Of a DNA stretch of 64,000 bases, positions 21,346 through 32,747 are shown in pieces. Position 1 is the stretch's first letter. The number at the start of each line of letters is the position of its first letter. The notes beneath the pieces are model-generated. The model ran no database searches. It was not told the DNA's origin and was given only the letters and a program-made list of their open reading frames with translations. Source of the DNA: Gremmenia infestans (taxonomy: Eukaryota; Ascomycota; Leotiomycetes; Helotiales; Hamatocanthoscyphaceae). A program made the translations under genes and the position numbers. The stretch is from positions 2,976,001 to 3,040,000 of the forward strand of contig JAFEVB010000002.1 of assembly GCA_032629725.1 (NCBI GenBank). The letters run 5' to 3'.

Positions 21346-23268
21346 ATGGACATTCAGCTCTTTGTCTACGATCTTTCCCAGGGTTTGGCAAGCCAGCTAT
21401 CGTTCATTCTCCTGGGAACCTACATTGATGCCATATACCACACATCGATTGTGATGGGCGGCATAGAGTAAGTTGCTTCTCCAGCCATGCTATTACGCTC
21501 TTTGAACAAATTCGCGGGGTCAACCAGGTTTCTAAACCCCCGCTTTCAGCGCTTTTGGGACATTTGTGACTTGAAGACCCCTCAAGATCCATTGCTTACT
21601 CCGAGGACTCGCAGGTACACCTATGATGGCGGCATCAAGACTACCAAACCAGCAAATACGGCTTTGGGAAAGCCCAAGAATATCATCGACCTAGGGAAGA
21701 CAGCACTGCCAATGGAGGTCATAATGGAATACTTGGAATCGTTGAAGGAGGTTTACACTTTTGAGGTGCTTGTCCTCTAATCCTCTTCCGACGGTGTTTT
21801 ATTGACTGGATAAAAGGCCTATGATCTCTGGTCCCACAACTGCAACAACTTCACTAATGATTTTGCTACCTTCCTTCTCGGCAAAGGAATCCCAGACTAC
21901 ATTACGAATATCCCCCAGAAAGTTCTAGATACTGATTTCGGTCGAGCCCTAAAACCACAAATCGACCAAATGGTGAAGCGAAATCATGAGAAGAGAAACG
22001 GCTTTTTGGGGATAGGAGAGGCCATCACTACACCCAAAACACACGAAAAGCTGGTTGCGTCAGTGAGGAAACCTATCACCGTGGCTGAATTGGATAAGGT
22101 GCTGTTGGAGGCCAGGAAGTCCTGCGTAGTGGTGTTCTTCACATCTGCTGAATGCGCACCTTGCAAGAAGCTTTACCCTCTATATGACCAGCTGGCAGCA
22201 GAGTATGCTCATAAAGCGGTTCTTATCAGGGTAGACATTGCTAGATCATTTGATATTGCGACCAAGTACCAAATTCGTTCAACGCCTAGTTTTACAACAT
22301 TTCTGCACGGCGCCGAGGAAAACAATTGGTCATCATCGGCTTCGTCAACCCTTATACGGAACATCGAGTTGCTCGTACAAATGGCGTGGCCACCACATCC
22401 CCATGAATCTCTATCTCTCCCCGCACTGCACGCTTTGAATACCAGACCCGTCTTATTCGGCAAGGTGCCCCCTCTCGGCAAGCTCAAGACAAAGATGGGG
22501 CCTGCAGCAGAAGACAGAGCTGTATCTGGTGTCTTGAATTTTGTTGCGGCTCGTGCGTCAGAAGGTGCAGCAGAAGCGATGCTCCCCGATCTGGCTGCAT
22601 TCAGCAACTTTCTACGCTCAGCCCCATCCAAACTACCTATCGAAGTCATGTTCACAATTGTCGATTTGCTCCGCGTAGCTCTTGTCGATCCCCGATTTAG
22701 CGGTTGGTTTGCTGAAGAGCATAATCATACGACTATCGAAATCCTTCTATCCTCCATCAACACTCTTAAAGATTGTCCATACTCACTACGGCTTGTCGCG
22801 CTTCAAATGGCATGTAATCTCTTCTCCACACCACTGTACCCGCCTCATATTCTCGAGTGTTCGGCTTTAAGGACCCCAATCGTGCAGCTCATCACTTCGA
22901 GTCTACTAGACGATAAACACCACAATGTCCGCGTCGCAGCCGCAAGTCTCTCCTTTAATATTGCGGCAGCAAACTGCAAGATACGAGCAGATGAGCACCG
23001 AGAAGCGCTGCCGGAAGGAGATCAGATCGAGCTTGCAGCCTCGCTGCTCGAAGCTATCCAGTTAGAAGAGGCATCGCCAGAGGCACTGAAGGGTTTCCTA
23101 CTCGCATTTGGCTATCTGATATACTGTACACCTAAAAATGGCGAGCTAGTGGATCTACTGAAGAGCATGGATGCGCAAGGCACGATACTGAGCAAGATCA
23201 AGGTCTTCCCGGACGAGCAGCTGATCAAGGATATCGGCGAGGAGCTGTTGGGTAAAGGTCTTAAATAG
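21346..23268 (+). CDS. DESI/PPPDE peptidase - thioredoxin - PUL fusion protein
   Basis: Exons 21346-21467, 21615-21765 and 21817-23268 give 574 residues. The N-terminal PPPDE (DESI) domain has the expected His (YHTSIV) and Cys (SHNCNNFTNDF) of the permuted papain-fold dyad. A thioredoxin domain (about residues 175-275) has the redox site AECAPCKKLYP and the cis-proline RSTPSF. The C-terminal half is all-helical, with armadillo-like repeats typical of PUL (as in PLAP/Ufd3, which bind Cdc48/p97). Plant and animal DESI proteins deSUMOylate or deubiquitinate; fusion to a PUL domain suggests action at Cdc48, which is inference. The order DESI-TRX-PUL is a known fungal arrangement, to my recollection. 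Confidence 0.88.
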
Positions 23269-25633
23269 GATTAAGCTGGTCATACATACTGTATAACGAG
23301 AAGGTATACATGTTCTAGAATAGACTGTGGAAGACTTTAGAAAACCACCCGAGCATCGGTACCCGGCGACGGCATTCAATCCCACGAGATTAACCTTAGT
23401 GGGGAATCAATTCTGAATAGATTTTGCATCCAAGGATAACCAATGAGGTCCATACCTTGTTCCTGATTTCACTGGTGTCAAAATGCTACTCGCAGCCTTC
23501 AAGTGAGATGTGGTCACGTGTGCGATTTTGCGCAAAAGGGGTTCGCTTAAGGCAACGAACGACGTCTGGCTAAGGTACCTAGGCAGGTATTTATACCAAC
23601 ACCATTACAAAGCTCAGATCCACGAGTCCACAGAGTCAAAGTACTGTTATCTGGAGCTACTGTCTGCAATGGAGAATCCGGTCAATTGGGGCACATGCCT
23701 TGGATTGAAGCTGTTGAGAGTTGTTTCTAAGCGAGCTCGAGTTTCTTCTCAACCGGACGGCATCACTTTGAGTCTGGTGTAGATTGAAGACAACGTGCAC
23801 TCGGGGCACTTCCAGCATGAACAAAGGACCGAAGCCAGTTTTTATGGACCCCTTCATCATGGCCATCTTGCAACACTCCTATAAACGCCATCTGGGGCAT
23901 TTCGAGGCGTTTCTTTTACGCGTTCACTTCCACTTTGGGATGTGAAGTATTGAATAGACGAAAACTGGTGGAATATATTACTATATAGGAGCATCACTCG
24001 TCGCAGGTGTTGAAAAGAAGCACCAGTGATGTTCTTGGTGGTGAGATAGTGGGGTAGACAATACGAAATGCACAATAGGAAGTTTGGAGTCAAAAGCAGA
24101 ATTTGTGAGGCAAGGACCTTATCTTTCTGGAAAAGTGAATCTATCTGCTCGATGCCTGATGCCTGTCATAGACACTTTGCTAATATTAAGTGCGTGGGGG
24201 TCAAGCTTTGAAAGTGTCAACCCCCAATAAGAAGCGGTGTATATCCAACACCTGTGCAATACATACAGGTGAAGTCTACTTGCATACATTGCGAACAAGT
24301 GAATTTTTTAGACAAGAATCATTTAAAAATGACGCGTACTATCGTAGGTCTTATATCCTATCGCGCGTCTATAAGTGGGAGCTACTCAGAAAGCCTCCTC
24401 CGCTAGCTTTTGACTTTAAATTTGATGACACACAAACAGTAGTAGAGTAAGCTTTGTCAGAAATTTGAGTATGGTTTATTTTCAGACTTCATTTAACGGA
24501 TGACAAAAGCTAACTTTGCCTTCTATCCTTTACCCTCTGCTCTCTACCCTGATCTGTCAGGAAGGTTTACCTTCAATTGAGGGGCACAAGCTAGGACAAC
24601 TTTAGTTTTAGGCAATATCGCCATAATAGCAGACTGGCAAGAATCAAGCGCGGAAATTAGTAGCAGAATAATTCGTGGCTCATTGATAGTGAAATGTGAC
24701 CCCCACGCTAGTACCTGCTTCAATATCAAGGTCCACACAACCTTTCGCATAAAAAGAATCCTTCTTAAAACTCTTCAACTTCCTACAAACCATCGCCACA
24801 TAGAGCATGTGAATACACTCCTTTATTGTCGTCTGCAACTTACCTGCTCTCCTGCTGTAAGTTCATCTCCCCCTTCTCATCCATCGCTTGCTTGGTACCT
24901 CCCCCTCCTCCCCCTATTTACGCGTTGGACGAAGTTCACCTTTACCTTCAACTTCAAATTCTAACCTTGCCTATCTAGCACTGCAATTCAAACCTCTGAG
25001 ATTCCAACTGGTAAGTCATCACACCCGTCTTCCTCGAACAGTTCTGTTCAGGTGTCAATACAATAGCTTCGCTAGCGTCTTTGGCTATTGCCTCAACCAT
25101 TGTCGCAATATGTTTACGCAACCCTACTGACAAATCAAAAGTACACACACTCAAACCTGCTGATTCAACTCCGCTCTGTGAGTATTCTGTCAATTGCTGG
25201 TGCTCAAGTTCAAAGCTTTTCAAGTGTTTTCGATGGCTGGCAGGATTCTCTCCTAACACAACTCCTAGACCACAGTCCTTTCCGACGAGAATCTTTATAG
25301 ATACCTGTCATTTGATATCTAAGACGTAAGTTTTCTTCCTGCGCCCATTGCGAGATCTATGAAGTGACCTTGTTACTCTAACAGCACACCGACTCCAATC
25401 GAACCACATTGATCAGCATCTGTCCCTGTCAATCGCTTCAAGAACCATTCAAACCCGACGGGCTTGCAAGACCCCCTTTCTTCAAGAAAAGTAACAAGAA
25501 GTAAGTCTTATATCTCTTATCTTCCGATGTCGTTTTCATTCGCCTGCATTTGGATCGAGAAACTTGCCGTAACTATCACTAACGTCTTCACAGATCAAAA
25601 GGGGCCCACCAATCTTGTACCGGTACTTTCACA
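23269..25633. other. Long interval with probable spliced 5' leader of the 2EXR gene
   Basis: No convincing gene in 23269-24840; open frames are short or start with GTG/TTG. From about 24840 the + strand becomes pyrimidine-rich and carries four GTAAGT donors (24857, 25011, 25326, 25501). Good downstream acceptors follow for at least three: CTATCTAG ending 24978, CTAACAG ending 25384, and CTAACGTCTTCACAG ending 25593. This is best explained as a multi-intron 5' UTR of the gene at 25634. Confidence 0.45.
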
Positions 25634-26773
25634 ATGTCTCTTTCAATGAACCACACCCCAGCCAATCTGGAAGAGTTTGCCATCATTGACAACACCGGCG
25701 CTGGTCGTCGTTTGGCTGCTGTTGGCAACTCTCTCACGGAGACTCGAGCTGTCATGTGTGCTGACATTCCCACCGCCACCACCCTTATACCTATCATCCT
25801 TCTTGCTGAAAGCTCTGACATCTCCAATGCTTTCAAGACTGGTACCGAGCCTGCTTTCCAAGTCCAAGATCAAAGCAAGGTGGTCACTCCTGCTACTGTA
25901 ATCCACCTCTTGCAAGGAACCAGTCCTGCTGGAATAATCAATGCAGCCACCACTGGACGCCTCTCAACCTTCACCATCTTCAAGGAGTTACCCCAAGAGG
26001 TTAAAAACAAGATCTTCATCCAGGCAGCCAACCAGGAGGGTCGCAATATCTATGCTATTGAAGTTCCCAACCTTGGATCGCGTAGATCAAAGAGTCACAA
26101 GGATACCGCCGTAACCCATCATCGCTCGGAGTGGGGAATTGAGATTGTTGGCACCAGCATCACCGGCGTTTTGGCAAGCTGCAAGGGAGCCTACGATGCA
26201 GTAATGAACGTTGGAACTTACCAGCCACTTCTGCAGTTGAAGGGTTCCGATCTTGCATACTACATTAACCCGGCCATCGACCGAGTCAATTTGGGCTCAA
26301 AAGTGCCATTTTTCAACATGCTTCCATGCGGAACTCTAGGCGAGTATCTGGTCAACCCTGCCGAAATGGGATTAATTAGCAAGGCCGCCCTTCCTCTCTG
26401 CTTCTTCATGAATGACTTTGGTTGGTCGATTATTTCAATCACACCTTTGATCAACTTGACCGAGTTTCGCCTCGTTGAGTGTGTTCGCCACCCTGGGCAA
26501 CGTACCGCGTTCAAGCTTGAAATGGACTTTGTGCGTTATAGCCGCCCATTCTGTCGGGTTGAGGCTGGCAAGAAGATTGTCGAATACCATGTTGTGGCTC
26601 AACCCCTTTACCAGGGCAGTACAGACATGGACGCGATAAAGCGAGTTCTCAAGAAGGTAAAGCCAAAGGCTGAGCGTCAACGACTGATGGACATCTGGGC
26701 ACTCCTTGGCTCCGTCTTCAATCTGGTTCCGACCCTGCCAAAGGTTACACTCTGCATTGACTACATTGTCTAG
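25634..26773 (+). CDS. 2EXR-domain protein
   Basis: Single coding exon, 379 residues, from an ATG just after a likely leader intron (acceptor at 25593). Around residue 110 it has FTIFKELPQEVKNKIFIQA, followed by aromatic and basic residues. This matches the opening of the fungal 2EXR domain (F..F..LP.E.R..I), a family greatly expanded in Leotiomycetes and Sordariomycetes and of unknown biochemical function. The first 100 residues are less conserved-looking and rich in Ala and Thr; the last 60 are basic. No signal peptide or membrane segment. It is the only 2EXR gene in the window. Confidence 0.7.
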   Translation: MSLSMNHTPANLEEFAIIDNTGAGRRLAAVGNSLTETRAVMCADIPTATTLIPIILLAESSDISNAFKTGTEPAFQVQDQSKVVTPATVIHLLQGTSPAGIINAATTGRLSTFTIFKELPQEVKNKIFIQAANQEGRNIYAIEVPNLGSRRSKSHKDTAVTHHRSEWGIEIVGTSITGVLASCKGAYDAVMNVGTYQPLLQLKGSDLAYYINPAIDRVNLGSKVPFFNMLPCGTLGEYLVNPAEMGLISKAALPLCFFMNDFGWSIISITPLINLTEFRLVECVRHPGQRTAFKLEMDFVRYSRPFCRVEAGKKIVEYHVVAQPLYQGSTDMDAIKRVLKKVKPKAERQRLMDIWALLGSVFNLVPTLPKVTLCIDYIV

Positions 26774-27752
26774 TTTCTCGGCTTTGGATAGCAGTTGTTT
26801 GGATGTATGTTTTGGCAAACATAACCAATCGCTCCACAATTGCCTGCGCTGAGCTGTCTGTCATTCTGCTACACTTGCTACACTTGCTATGGAAGAGAAT
26901 ACTCTGGTCTGATACTTTGGTTTTTTTCACTCTGGCGTTATGAAATACTGCATAAGGAAAGGGAATAATTTGCGCACTCACCCCTTGTCTTACTAGTATG
27001 TGATCCCTTCAGCTTAAGTAAGAAATTCAAGAGCGTCGACCAAACGTGTAAAGATATCTCAAGTGATAAGGGGTTGTCGAAGTGCTGACCACGGGCTGAG
27101 GTGGTTAATTTTACATGCAATGTGAAGATGAAGCGTGAACCTCAACACGGTGTTGTCCCTCAGACACCTTTCTGACCCTCTCTGAGAATTCTCATCAATA
27201 GATCCTCGAAGGAAAATGGCTCTGAAAATAATCACCCAAGCAACATCTTGCGAGCGAGTGGCCATTGAGCCACCTAGTCCATTCATTCGTCTTAGGAAAC
27301 GGAGGCTAGGACTCTGCTGAGCGGGTAATCCAGGTAAAAGCTTCTTTCCAAGGCGCCGAGAGTTCTCCAAACGTCCACTAAAGATGTGAGATCCGGCACT
27401 TTATGTACACTTGTAGTTATAGGAAACCGAAAATCAGTAGTCAATGAATCGCCTTGGGGCTTTTACTCCGTAGAGACAGGGCTAGGAGACCTAGGCAAGG
27501 GCGATGGTGAGGAATTTCGCCTGAATCACAAGTGCTGTAACTCCTTAAAACATAGATTCTGCGTTTTCCCCCACGCGATACTACTCGAATGAATCGAAAT
27601 GCAGTTCTCACAAAGCTTGCTTGCGACGTGGGATCTGAAAAAGGTGCTTGGAGAGACCTAATTGTTGTCTTGAGGAATTAGCTCAGTATCCCTGCACCGG
27701 GTTCACGGGCCAACACCAGCTTATTTACTTTGCTTTGGCAAGGTTCGAATGA
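26774..27752. other. Intergenic, no gene seen
   Basis: Between the 2EXR gene and the kinesin gene, both on +. Only short frames on either strand. A GGTTCGAAT motif near 27741 resembles a tRNA T-arm, but no acceptor stem or D-arm pairs with it. Confidence 0.45.
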
Positions 27753-29697
27753 ATGCATCATCTAGTTCTACAACAACGATTTCGCGACTCTATCCTTGCT
27801 ATCAACGACACACTTACTGGCATGGCTCTGGATCCGCGATTAATGCCAGGTGTGGCATCGGAAATGCGCTTGAGATCATCTGCTTCTACACCATCATTGC
27901 GATCGAGGGAGGGTAGTGTTACGCCAATGGGCAGAATGGATGCGCCGGGAGGCAATGTTAGAGTCGTGGTGAGAGTTAGAGGCTTCCTTCCTAGAGGTAA
28001 GGAAATCGTACAAATTGTTGGATAGCTGCTAACAATTTTATTCCTATTCAGAAACCGCGCGGGGTGCAGAATGCCTCATTGAGATGAATCCCAACAATCA
28101 AGCGACTACCCTTCTTGTTCCCAACGATTCAGATCCTGCAAATTCGCGGTCGAAGACGCGTAAAATTATCGAGGAGAAGGCCTTTACTTTTGACAATTCA
28201 TTCTGGAGTCACGATAAGAAGGACGAGCATTATGCCCACCAGGAGGATGTCTACAACTGTTTGGGAGAGGAATTCTTGGACCACAACTTTGAGGGATATC
28301 ACACATGCATTTTTGCATATGGCCAGACTGGCTCTGGTAAGAGTTATACTATGATGGGTACGCCCGATGAACCCGGATTGATTCCGAGGACCTGCGAGGA
28401 CCTCTTTCAGCGGATTGAGGCGGCACATAACGAGACACCCAACATATCATACAACGTCCGAGTCTCCTATTTCGAAGTTTATAATGAGCACGTCCGTGAC
28501 CTACTAGTACCTGTCAACCCAAACCAGCCTCCATACTACCTCAAAATACGAGAATCGCCCACGGAAGGACCTTATATCAAAGATCTAACTGATGCTCCGG
28601 TCAAGAACATCTCCGAGATTATGCGACATATGAAGGTAGGAGATGCAAGCCGTACAACAGCGAGCACGAAGATGAACGACACTAGTAGCAGAAGTCACTC
28701 AGTCTTCACCATTATGCTCAAGCAAATTCATCACGACATGGATACCGATGAGACCACAGAGCGTATGGCCCGGATTCGGCTTGTGGATCTTGCTGGAAGT
28801 GAACGAGCAAAGGCTACGGAGGCCACCGGTGCACGTCTCCGTGAAGGAAGCAATATCAACAAATCCCTCACTACACTGGGACGAGTAATCGCCGCCCTCG
28901 CAGACCCAAAACAACAGCGTCCCGGCAAGCGAAACAAGGATGTTGTGCCATATAGAGACTCGATCCTCACCTGGCTGCTCAAGGATTCGTTGGGAGGAAA
29001 CAGTAAAACGGCCATGATTGCTTGTATTGCCCCTTCAGACTACGACGAAACCCTATCTACCCTCCGGTACGCAGACCAAGCGAAGAGGATCCGGACCCGA
29101 GCCATTGTCAACCAAGATCACGTCTCAGCCGCTGAGCGTGATGCTCAAATTGCTGCCATGGCCGAAGAGATTCGGGTACTGCAACTCAGCGTCACGGATA
29201 CCAGACGCCGGGAGAAGGAAGGCAAAGAGCAGGAAGAAAAACTGGAAGAGTACCAGAATAGAGTTGTCACTATGCAGCGGATGATGGAAGAGAGGAGTAT
29301 GGTTGCCGAGGGCAAGATCCGCAATCTACAGACGGAAAACGATGCGTTGAGGCTGCATTTGAAACTTGCGCTCGATAGTCTGAAGAACCCAATCGAGGTG
29401 AAAAGTGCAAGGAGCAGTGTGCAAGGAGGGAGTAGGAACGGGAGCATGTTTCCAGATGCTGTACGGGATGTGAATAAAGAGAACCAGAGTCATGACGAGA
29501 CGGATGATTTGACGGAAGTTCCTGATGATGAATACGGCGATGATGACGAAGGTATCGATGTCACTGCCCATGAAGAGAGAGCGAATGAGGTCCAAGGGTT
29601 TATGAAGGAGTTGCTGTCTGACTTGGGTATGTTCAAGAAGAAAATCGGCGATGATAAAGCTCGGTTCATGCAGCCTTTGGGAGAACGAGTCAACTGA
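27753..29697 (+). CDS. Short kinesin-3 motor (NcKin3/UncB-like)
   Basis: Exons 27753-27996 and 28052-29697 (55-bp intron, GCTAAC branch) give 629 residues. The motor domain spans about 65-430: P-loop GQTGSGKS (172-179), switch I NDTSSRSH, switch II DLAGSERA, and kinesin-3-type TWLLKDSLGGNSKTAMIA. The neck and short coiled coil (MAEEIRVLQ onwards) are followed by an acidic linker and a final 30-residue helix. The FHA and PH domains of full-length Unc-104/KIF1 are absent. A truncated kinesin-3 of this kind is known in filamentous fungi; the Neurospora protein has been linked to mitochondrial transport. The stop at 29695 is followed by no further motor-like or PH-like coding. The start could also be the internal Met of MALDPRLMPG. 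Confidence 0.88.
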
Positions 29698-30284
29698 AGC
29701 AGAGAAGATGGATTTTACGAAGGACTATGAAACTTGGGCTCTGGATTGGGTTATGTTGAATTTTATGGACTCAGCGATGGTGTTTGGAGTATGAGCGTTG
29801 AGATTCCAGATTATGATAGCAATGACACAATGTTTATTTTAGGTTCTGCATCTTTGAAGGTGCAGTTACTTTTCTTGAGTGCGAAATGTGTTTCGTGTGG
29901 AGGTTTATGATACGAACAGGAACGCAATACATTTTCAAGTGGATCGTGACTGCCCAAGTCGGAATGCAGCCGCCCTCGAGATAGAATCAACGCCCTGTGA
30001 GCTTGTTCAAATGATTGGGATTGGATCGATACTGGAAGTGGCTAAGATAATTTTACATTTCGCGTTGCGGGGTGTTTTCAAGACCATTTTCACGCACTAC
30101 AGCTACCAGCCCCAGAATGTGCCGTGGTATTACGTCAAATTGGATAGCAAGTTGTATTTGGTTTTGATTTTTGAAAGCCAACGAGTTGCATTCGAGTTCC
30201 AGTCTAGAATCTGAAGCATTGATCCAAGCTCAATACTAACCTAGACCTAGTCTAAGTCTTCACTCCACTCTTTATCTCTCACCC
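29698..30284. other. Convergent 3' region after kinesin
   Basis: A 111-codon + frame (29879-30214) starts with GTG and looks non-coding. Otherwise UTR-like sequence. Confidence 0.4.
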
Positions 30285-30659
30285 TCAATGTCCTTTCACA
30301 CGTTTGCTACGCGCCTCCCGCCGCCTTCGATTTTGGTTGTCCCTTTTTACCTGATTTTTGACCAGGCGCCGACATGCTAGACAATATGCGTTTATCGCAC
30401 TCTCCCGCAGGGTGGCGCCGAGACAACGGGGTGCATCGCAACTCGTGGTTTTGGAGTCGAGTACGTGATCGCACTTGAGATACCGGTTCCTGGTGGTATG
30501 GCACATCTCGAAGGCAGAGTAGCTTGTTGTACTGTCTGGATCTTGGGTTGGAGATATTCCTTCGAGTCGATAATATATCTTGGATCTTGTGTCTTCTGTG
30601 TTAGTGTCGTGGCTTGGTGAAAATGCTAGTTGGTATATTAAGGGGAAATCAAACCTCAT
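30285..30659 (-). CDS. Small cysteine/histidine protein, possible zinc binder
   Basis: ATG-initiated frame of 124 residues. An internal Met (MCHTTRNRYLKCDHV) could be the real start of a 73-residue protein. From there cysteines and histidines are spaced as in small zinc-binding fungal proteins: MCHTT, LKCDH, SCDAPRC and YCLAC. A strongly basic tail follows (KRDNQNRRRREARSKR). The region upstream of the internal Met is unremarkable. No family recognised; a nuclear or RNA-associated role would be guesswork. Convergent with the kinesin gene. Confidence 0.4.
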   Translation of the reverse strand: MRFDFPLIYQLAFSPSHDTNTEDTRSKIYYRLEGISPTQDPDSTTSYSAFEMCHTTRNRYLKCDHVLDSKTTSCDAPRCLGATLRESAINAYCLACRRLVKNQVKRDNQNRRRREARSKRVKGH

Positions 30660-31721
30660 CTGCTACGAAAGAAGGCAAACCTTTATACCCTTCCTGTCCA
30701 AACACTTTTATTCACTATAGTCGCTCTACCCTATGAATAGCCTCAGCTGTGGCCAAAATTGTCTTGCTGTAGACCCATGATTATGGGTTATTCATGCATC
30801 TGGGCCATTGTTATGTATCACTCTCTTGTCACCCACTTCCGGTTATTGACTTCCAGCACCATCATTCAGCCATGGCAGGAGATGGATATCGTCAAGTGAG
30901 TCTTGGTGGCAGAACACGTGAAGCATGAATGAAGCCCGCACTAGATTCATATCAATAGCTTGGTCTCTGATGTGTAGAATTCGATCTTAGTTCGACTTGG
31001 ATCTGCGTCTCCTCTCTGTTGGATGCGAGAATCGGCTTCGGTGCCCCTTGCTAATCTCGTACTTGCTTCAAAGGTGCGTGAGGATCTCTTCGCTACACAA
31101 GACCCCTCTGCGTTGTATTCAGTGACTTAGCTCAGAGCGACAAAAAACCCAAAGTCCTGAGAGTTCGGGCTGTTCAATACTCAGCAACAGTCTATAAAAG
31201 CCAATATCCGCCGGAAAGCATGCTGTTCGCCGATACAAAACGAAGTGTAGGGATGGGGGCAATCCCGTACATGTCTTTTGCGTTTTAACGAGTATGACCT
31301 GCTCTAGGGAGAATTTCGCTAAGCGGATGGACCCGATCTTATACGACAATCACGCTCTATCGATGCTATTGGGAAGTTCTTTAAGCCGCAGCCACAGGAA
31401 TAGTTCACCTTGGTACCCGTTTGTTGTCAAGAGAAATGTTGCTGTCATTCATACGTTCATTCGTTGGCACTGAAAATGCTACTGTATGGAGATCATGGAG
31501 GTGGATTAACAGGCAAATCTTCTCACAGGACATAGGGTTATGCAACAGGATCTTCACAGTCAAGTTGCAATCATGGCAGAAGATGCTACACTGTTTGTCA
31601 TCCATACATGTACTGGGTTTCCACGCTCACAAGGAAAAGCTTTATTTATATGATACTCTTAGAATTGAAAATCTTTACACTAATTATGAACCCAAGTAGT
31701 ACATATCTACATGAAACCCCA
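30660..31721. other. Intergenic, about 1 kb, no gene seen
   Basis: Both strands carry only short frames without protein-like patterns. The last 100 bp are the probable 3' UTR of the secreted-protein gene. Confidence 0.45.
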
Positions 31722-32036
31722 TCAGTCTCCCCTGCCCTGACCACACGTACAAATCCCCTGATCATTAGGAGTCTGGCATCGATAAGGTCCGCCCATGCAA
31801 GAATAGCATCCAGCATCGCCCCAGCACTGTTTTCGGCCAGGTTCGCAAGTTTGGCAGGTGGATTTCCAACCCCAGGGCCAGCCCCGGGTGTTGAGTGAAC
31901 GCTCGACTGGCGCTTCGCCGTTCCATGTTGTTCCTCCAAGCTCGACGGTGCCGATGTGCGGGGGTGCGGCTGCGAGGCCTGAGATGCCTGCTGCTAGGAT
32001 AGCGCTGGTGAGCGTGAGAAGGGTGGTGAATTGCAT
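31722..32036 (-). CDS. Small secreted cysteine-rich protein, effector candidate
   Basis: Single exon, 104 residues, from a true ATG. Residues 1 to about 23 form a secretion signal (MQFTTLLTLTSAILAAGISG). A pro-like segment of about 35 residues follows. The C-terminal 45 residues hold eight cysteines (TCQTC, KQC, AGC, YSC, YRC, GICTC), enough for four disulfides, with many Gly and few hydrophobics. Size, signal and cysteine density fit fungal small secreted proteins, which include effectors and antimicrobial peptides. I recognise no named family and claim no activity. A TATATAAA box (32143-32136) sits about 100 bp upstream. The gene stands alone, with about 1 kb of gene-free sequence on one side. 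Confidence 0.7.
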   Translation of the reverse strand: MQFTTLLTLTSAILAAGISGLAAAPPHIGTVELGGTTWNGEAPVERSLNTRGWPWGWKSTCQTCEPGRKQCWGDAGCYSCMGGPYRCQTPNDQGICTCGQGRGD

Positions 32037-32135
32037 TTTTGTTTTTGCTTGTTTGATTTGGTGTATTTAGTTTGTTTGAGTTGTATGTAGTATTGTGTGT
32101 TGTGAATTGAAGCTTTTTTTTTGTTTTCTTTTTTG

Positions 32136-32143
32136 TTTATATA
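32136..32143 (-). promoter_or_regulatory. TATA box of the secreted cysteine-rich gene
   Basis: On the minus strand the sequence reads TATATAAA, about 100 bp upstream of the ATG at 32036. It is followed by an A-rich tract that could be the leader. Position and sequence fit a regulated fungal promoter. Confidence 0.55.
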
Positions 32144-32747
32144 GGGAGGGCAGTTCGTCACAGACGGCTGGTGTGTATATATAGTGTTGGAAGATGATCA
32201 AAAGGGAGAAGGAAGTGAAAGTTGTTGAGCTGTTATATATTGAGCTGTAGGCTGCAATCCCTCCTCATATAGATGCCTGAGATAAAGAACGTCTGTTGAC
32301 AAAGGGATTCACGAGTGGTTAATCGCTCGGTATCCCCGCACTTCGCACGAGTCGATGACTTCCCTCTCCTTTCTGTATTAATCCTCGTTCATTAACACAG
32401 TTTCCCTCGGGGGTGGGGAGAAGGGGATGCACCGTGAATTTCCCCAAAAGTGTAATCTGGCGTGAGCTTTCCGTGGGGATATATTGTCCTGACTCTGCAT
32501 GCGAATCCAACAATCTTCCCACGTGTCTTGGGGATCTAACTAATCCAGATTGCTAAAATTTAAAGTCTTTGATGTTTCGTTCCAATCGCTATTAATAGCC
32601 TTGCTGCCTTTCGCAACATGGTTTGTCGTTTATTGAAGAGGTTTAACAAAGAAAGTGTCAAGTTGAACTTCGTTATCATCCAGCCTCATGTTCTTTGAAT
32701 AATTCTATTTTGGAATCAGGTTGAATGCCAAAGGCTTTCACCTTTCA
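32144..32747. other. Upstream region of the secreted-protein gene
   Basis: No gene seen. Probably the promoter of the minus-strand secreted protein. A TATATATAG run lies near 32175. Confidence 0.4.

Noticed and set aside
27730..27760. GGTTCGAAT, tRNA T-arm-like
   Set aside because: No matching T-stem, acceptor stem, D-arm or B/A box spacing nearby.
29879..30214. 111-codon frame after the kinesin, considered as a missing tail domain
   Set aside because: GTG start, no FHA or PH pattern, and no splice donor near the kinesin stop that would join it.
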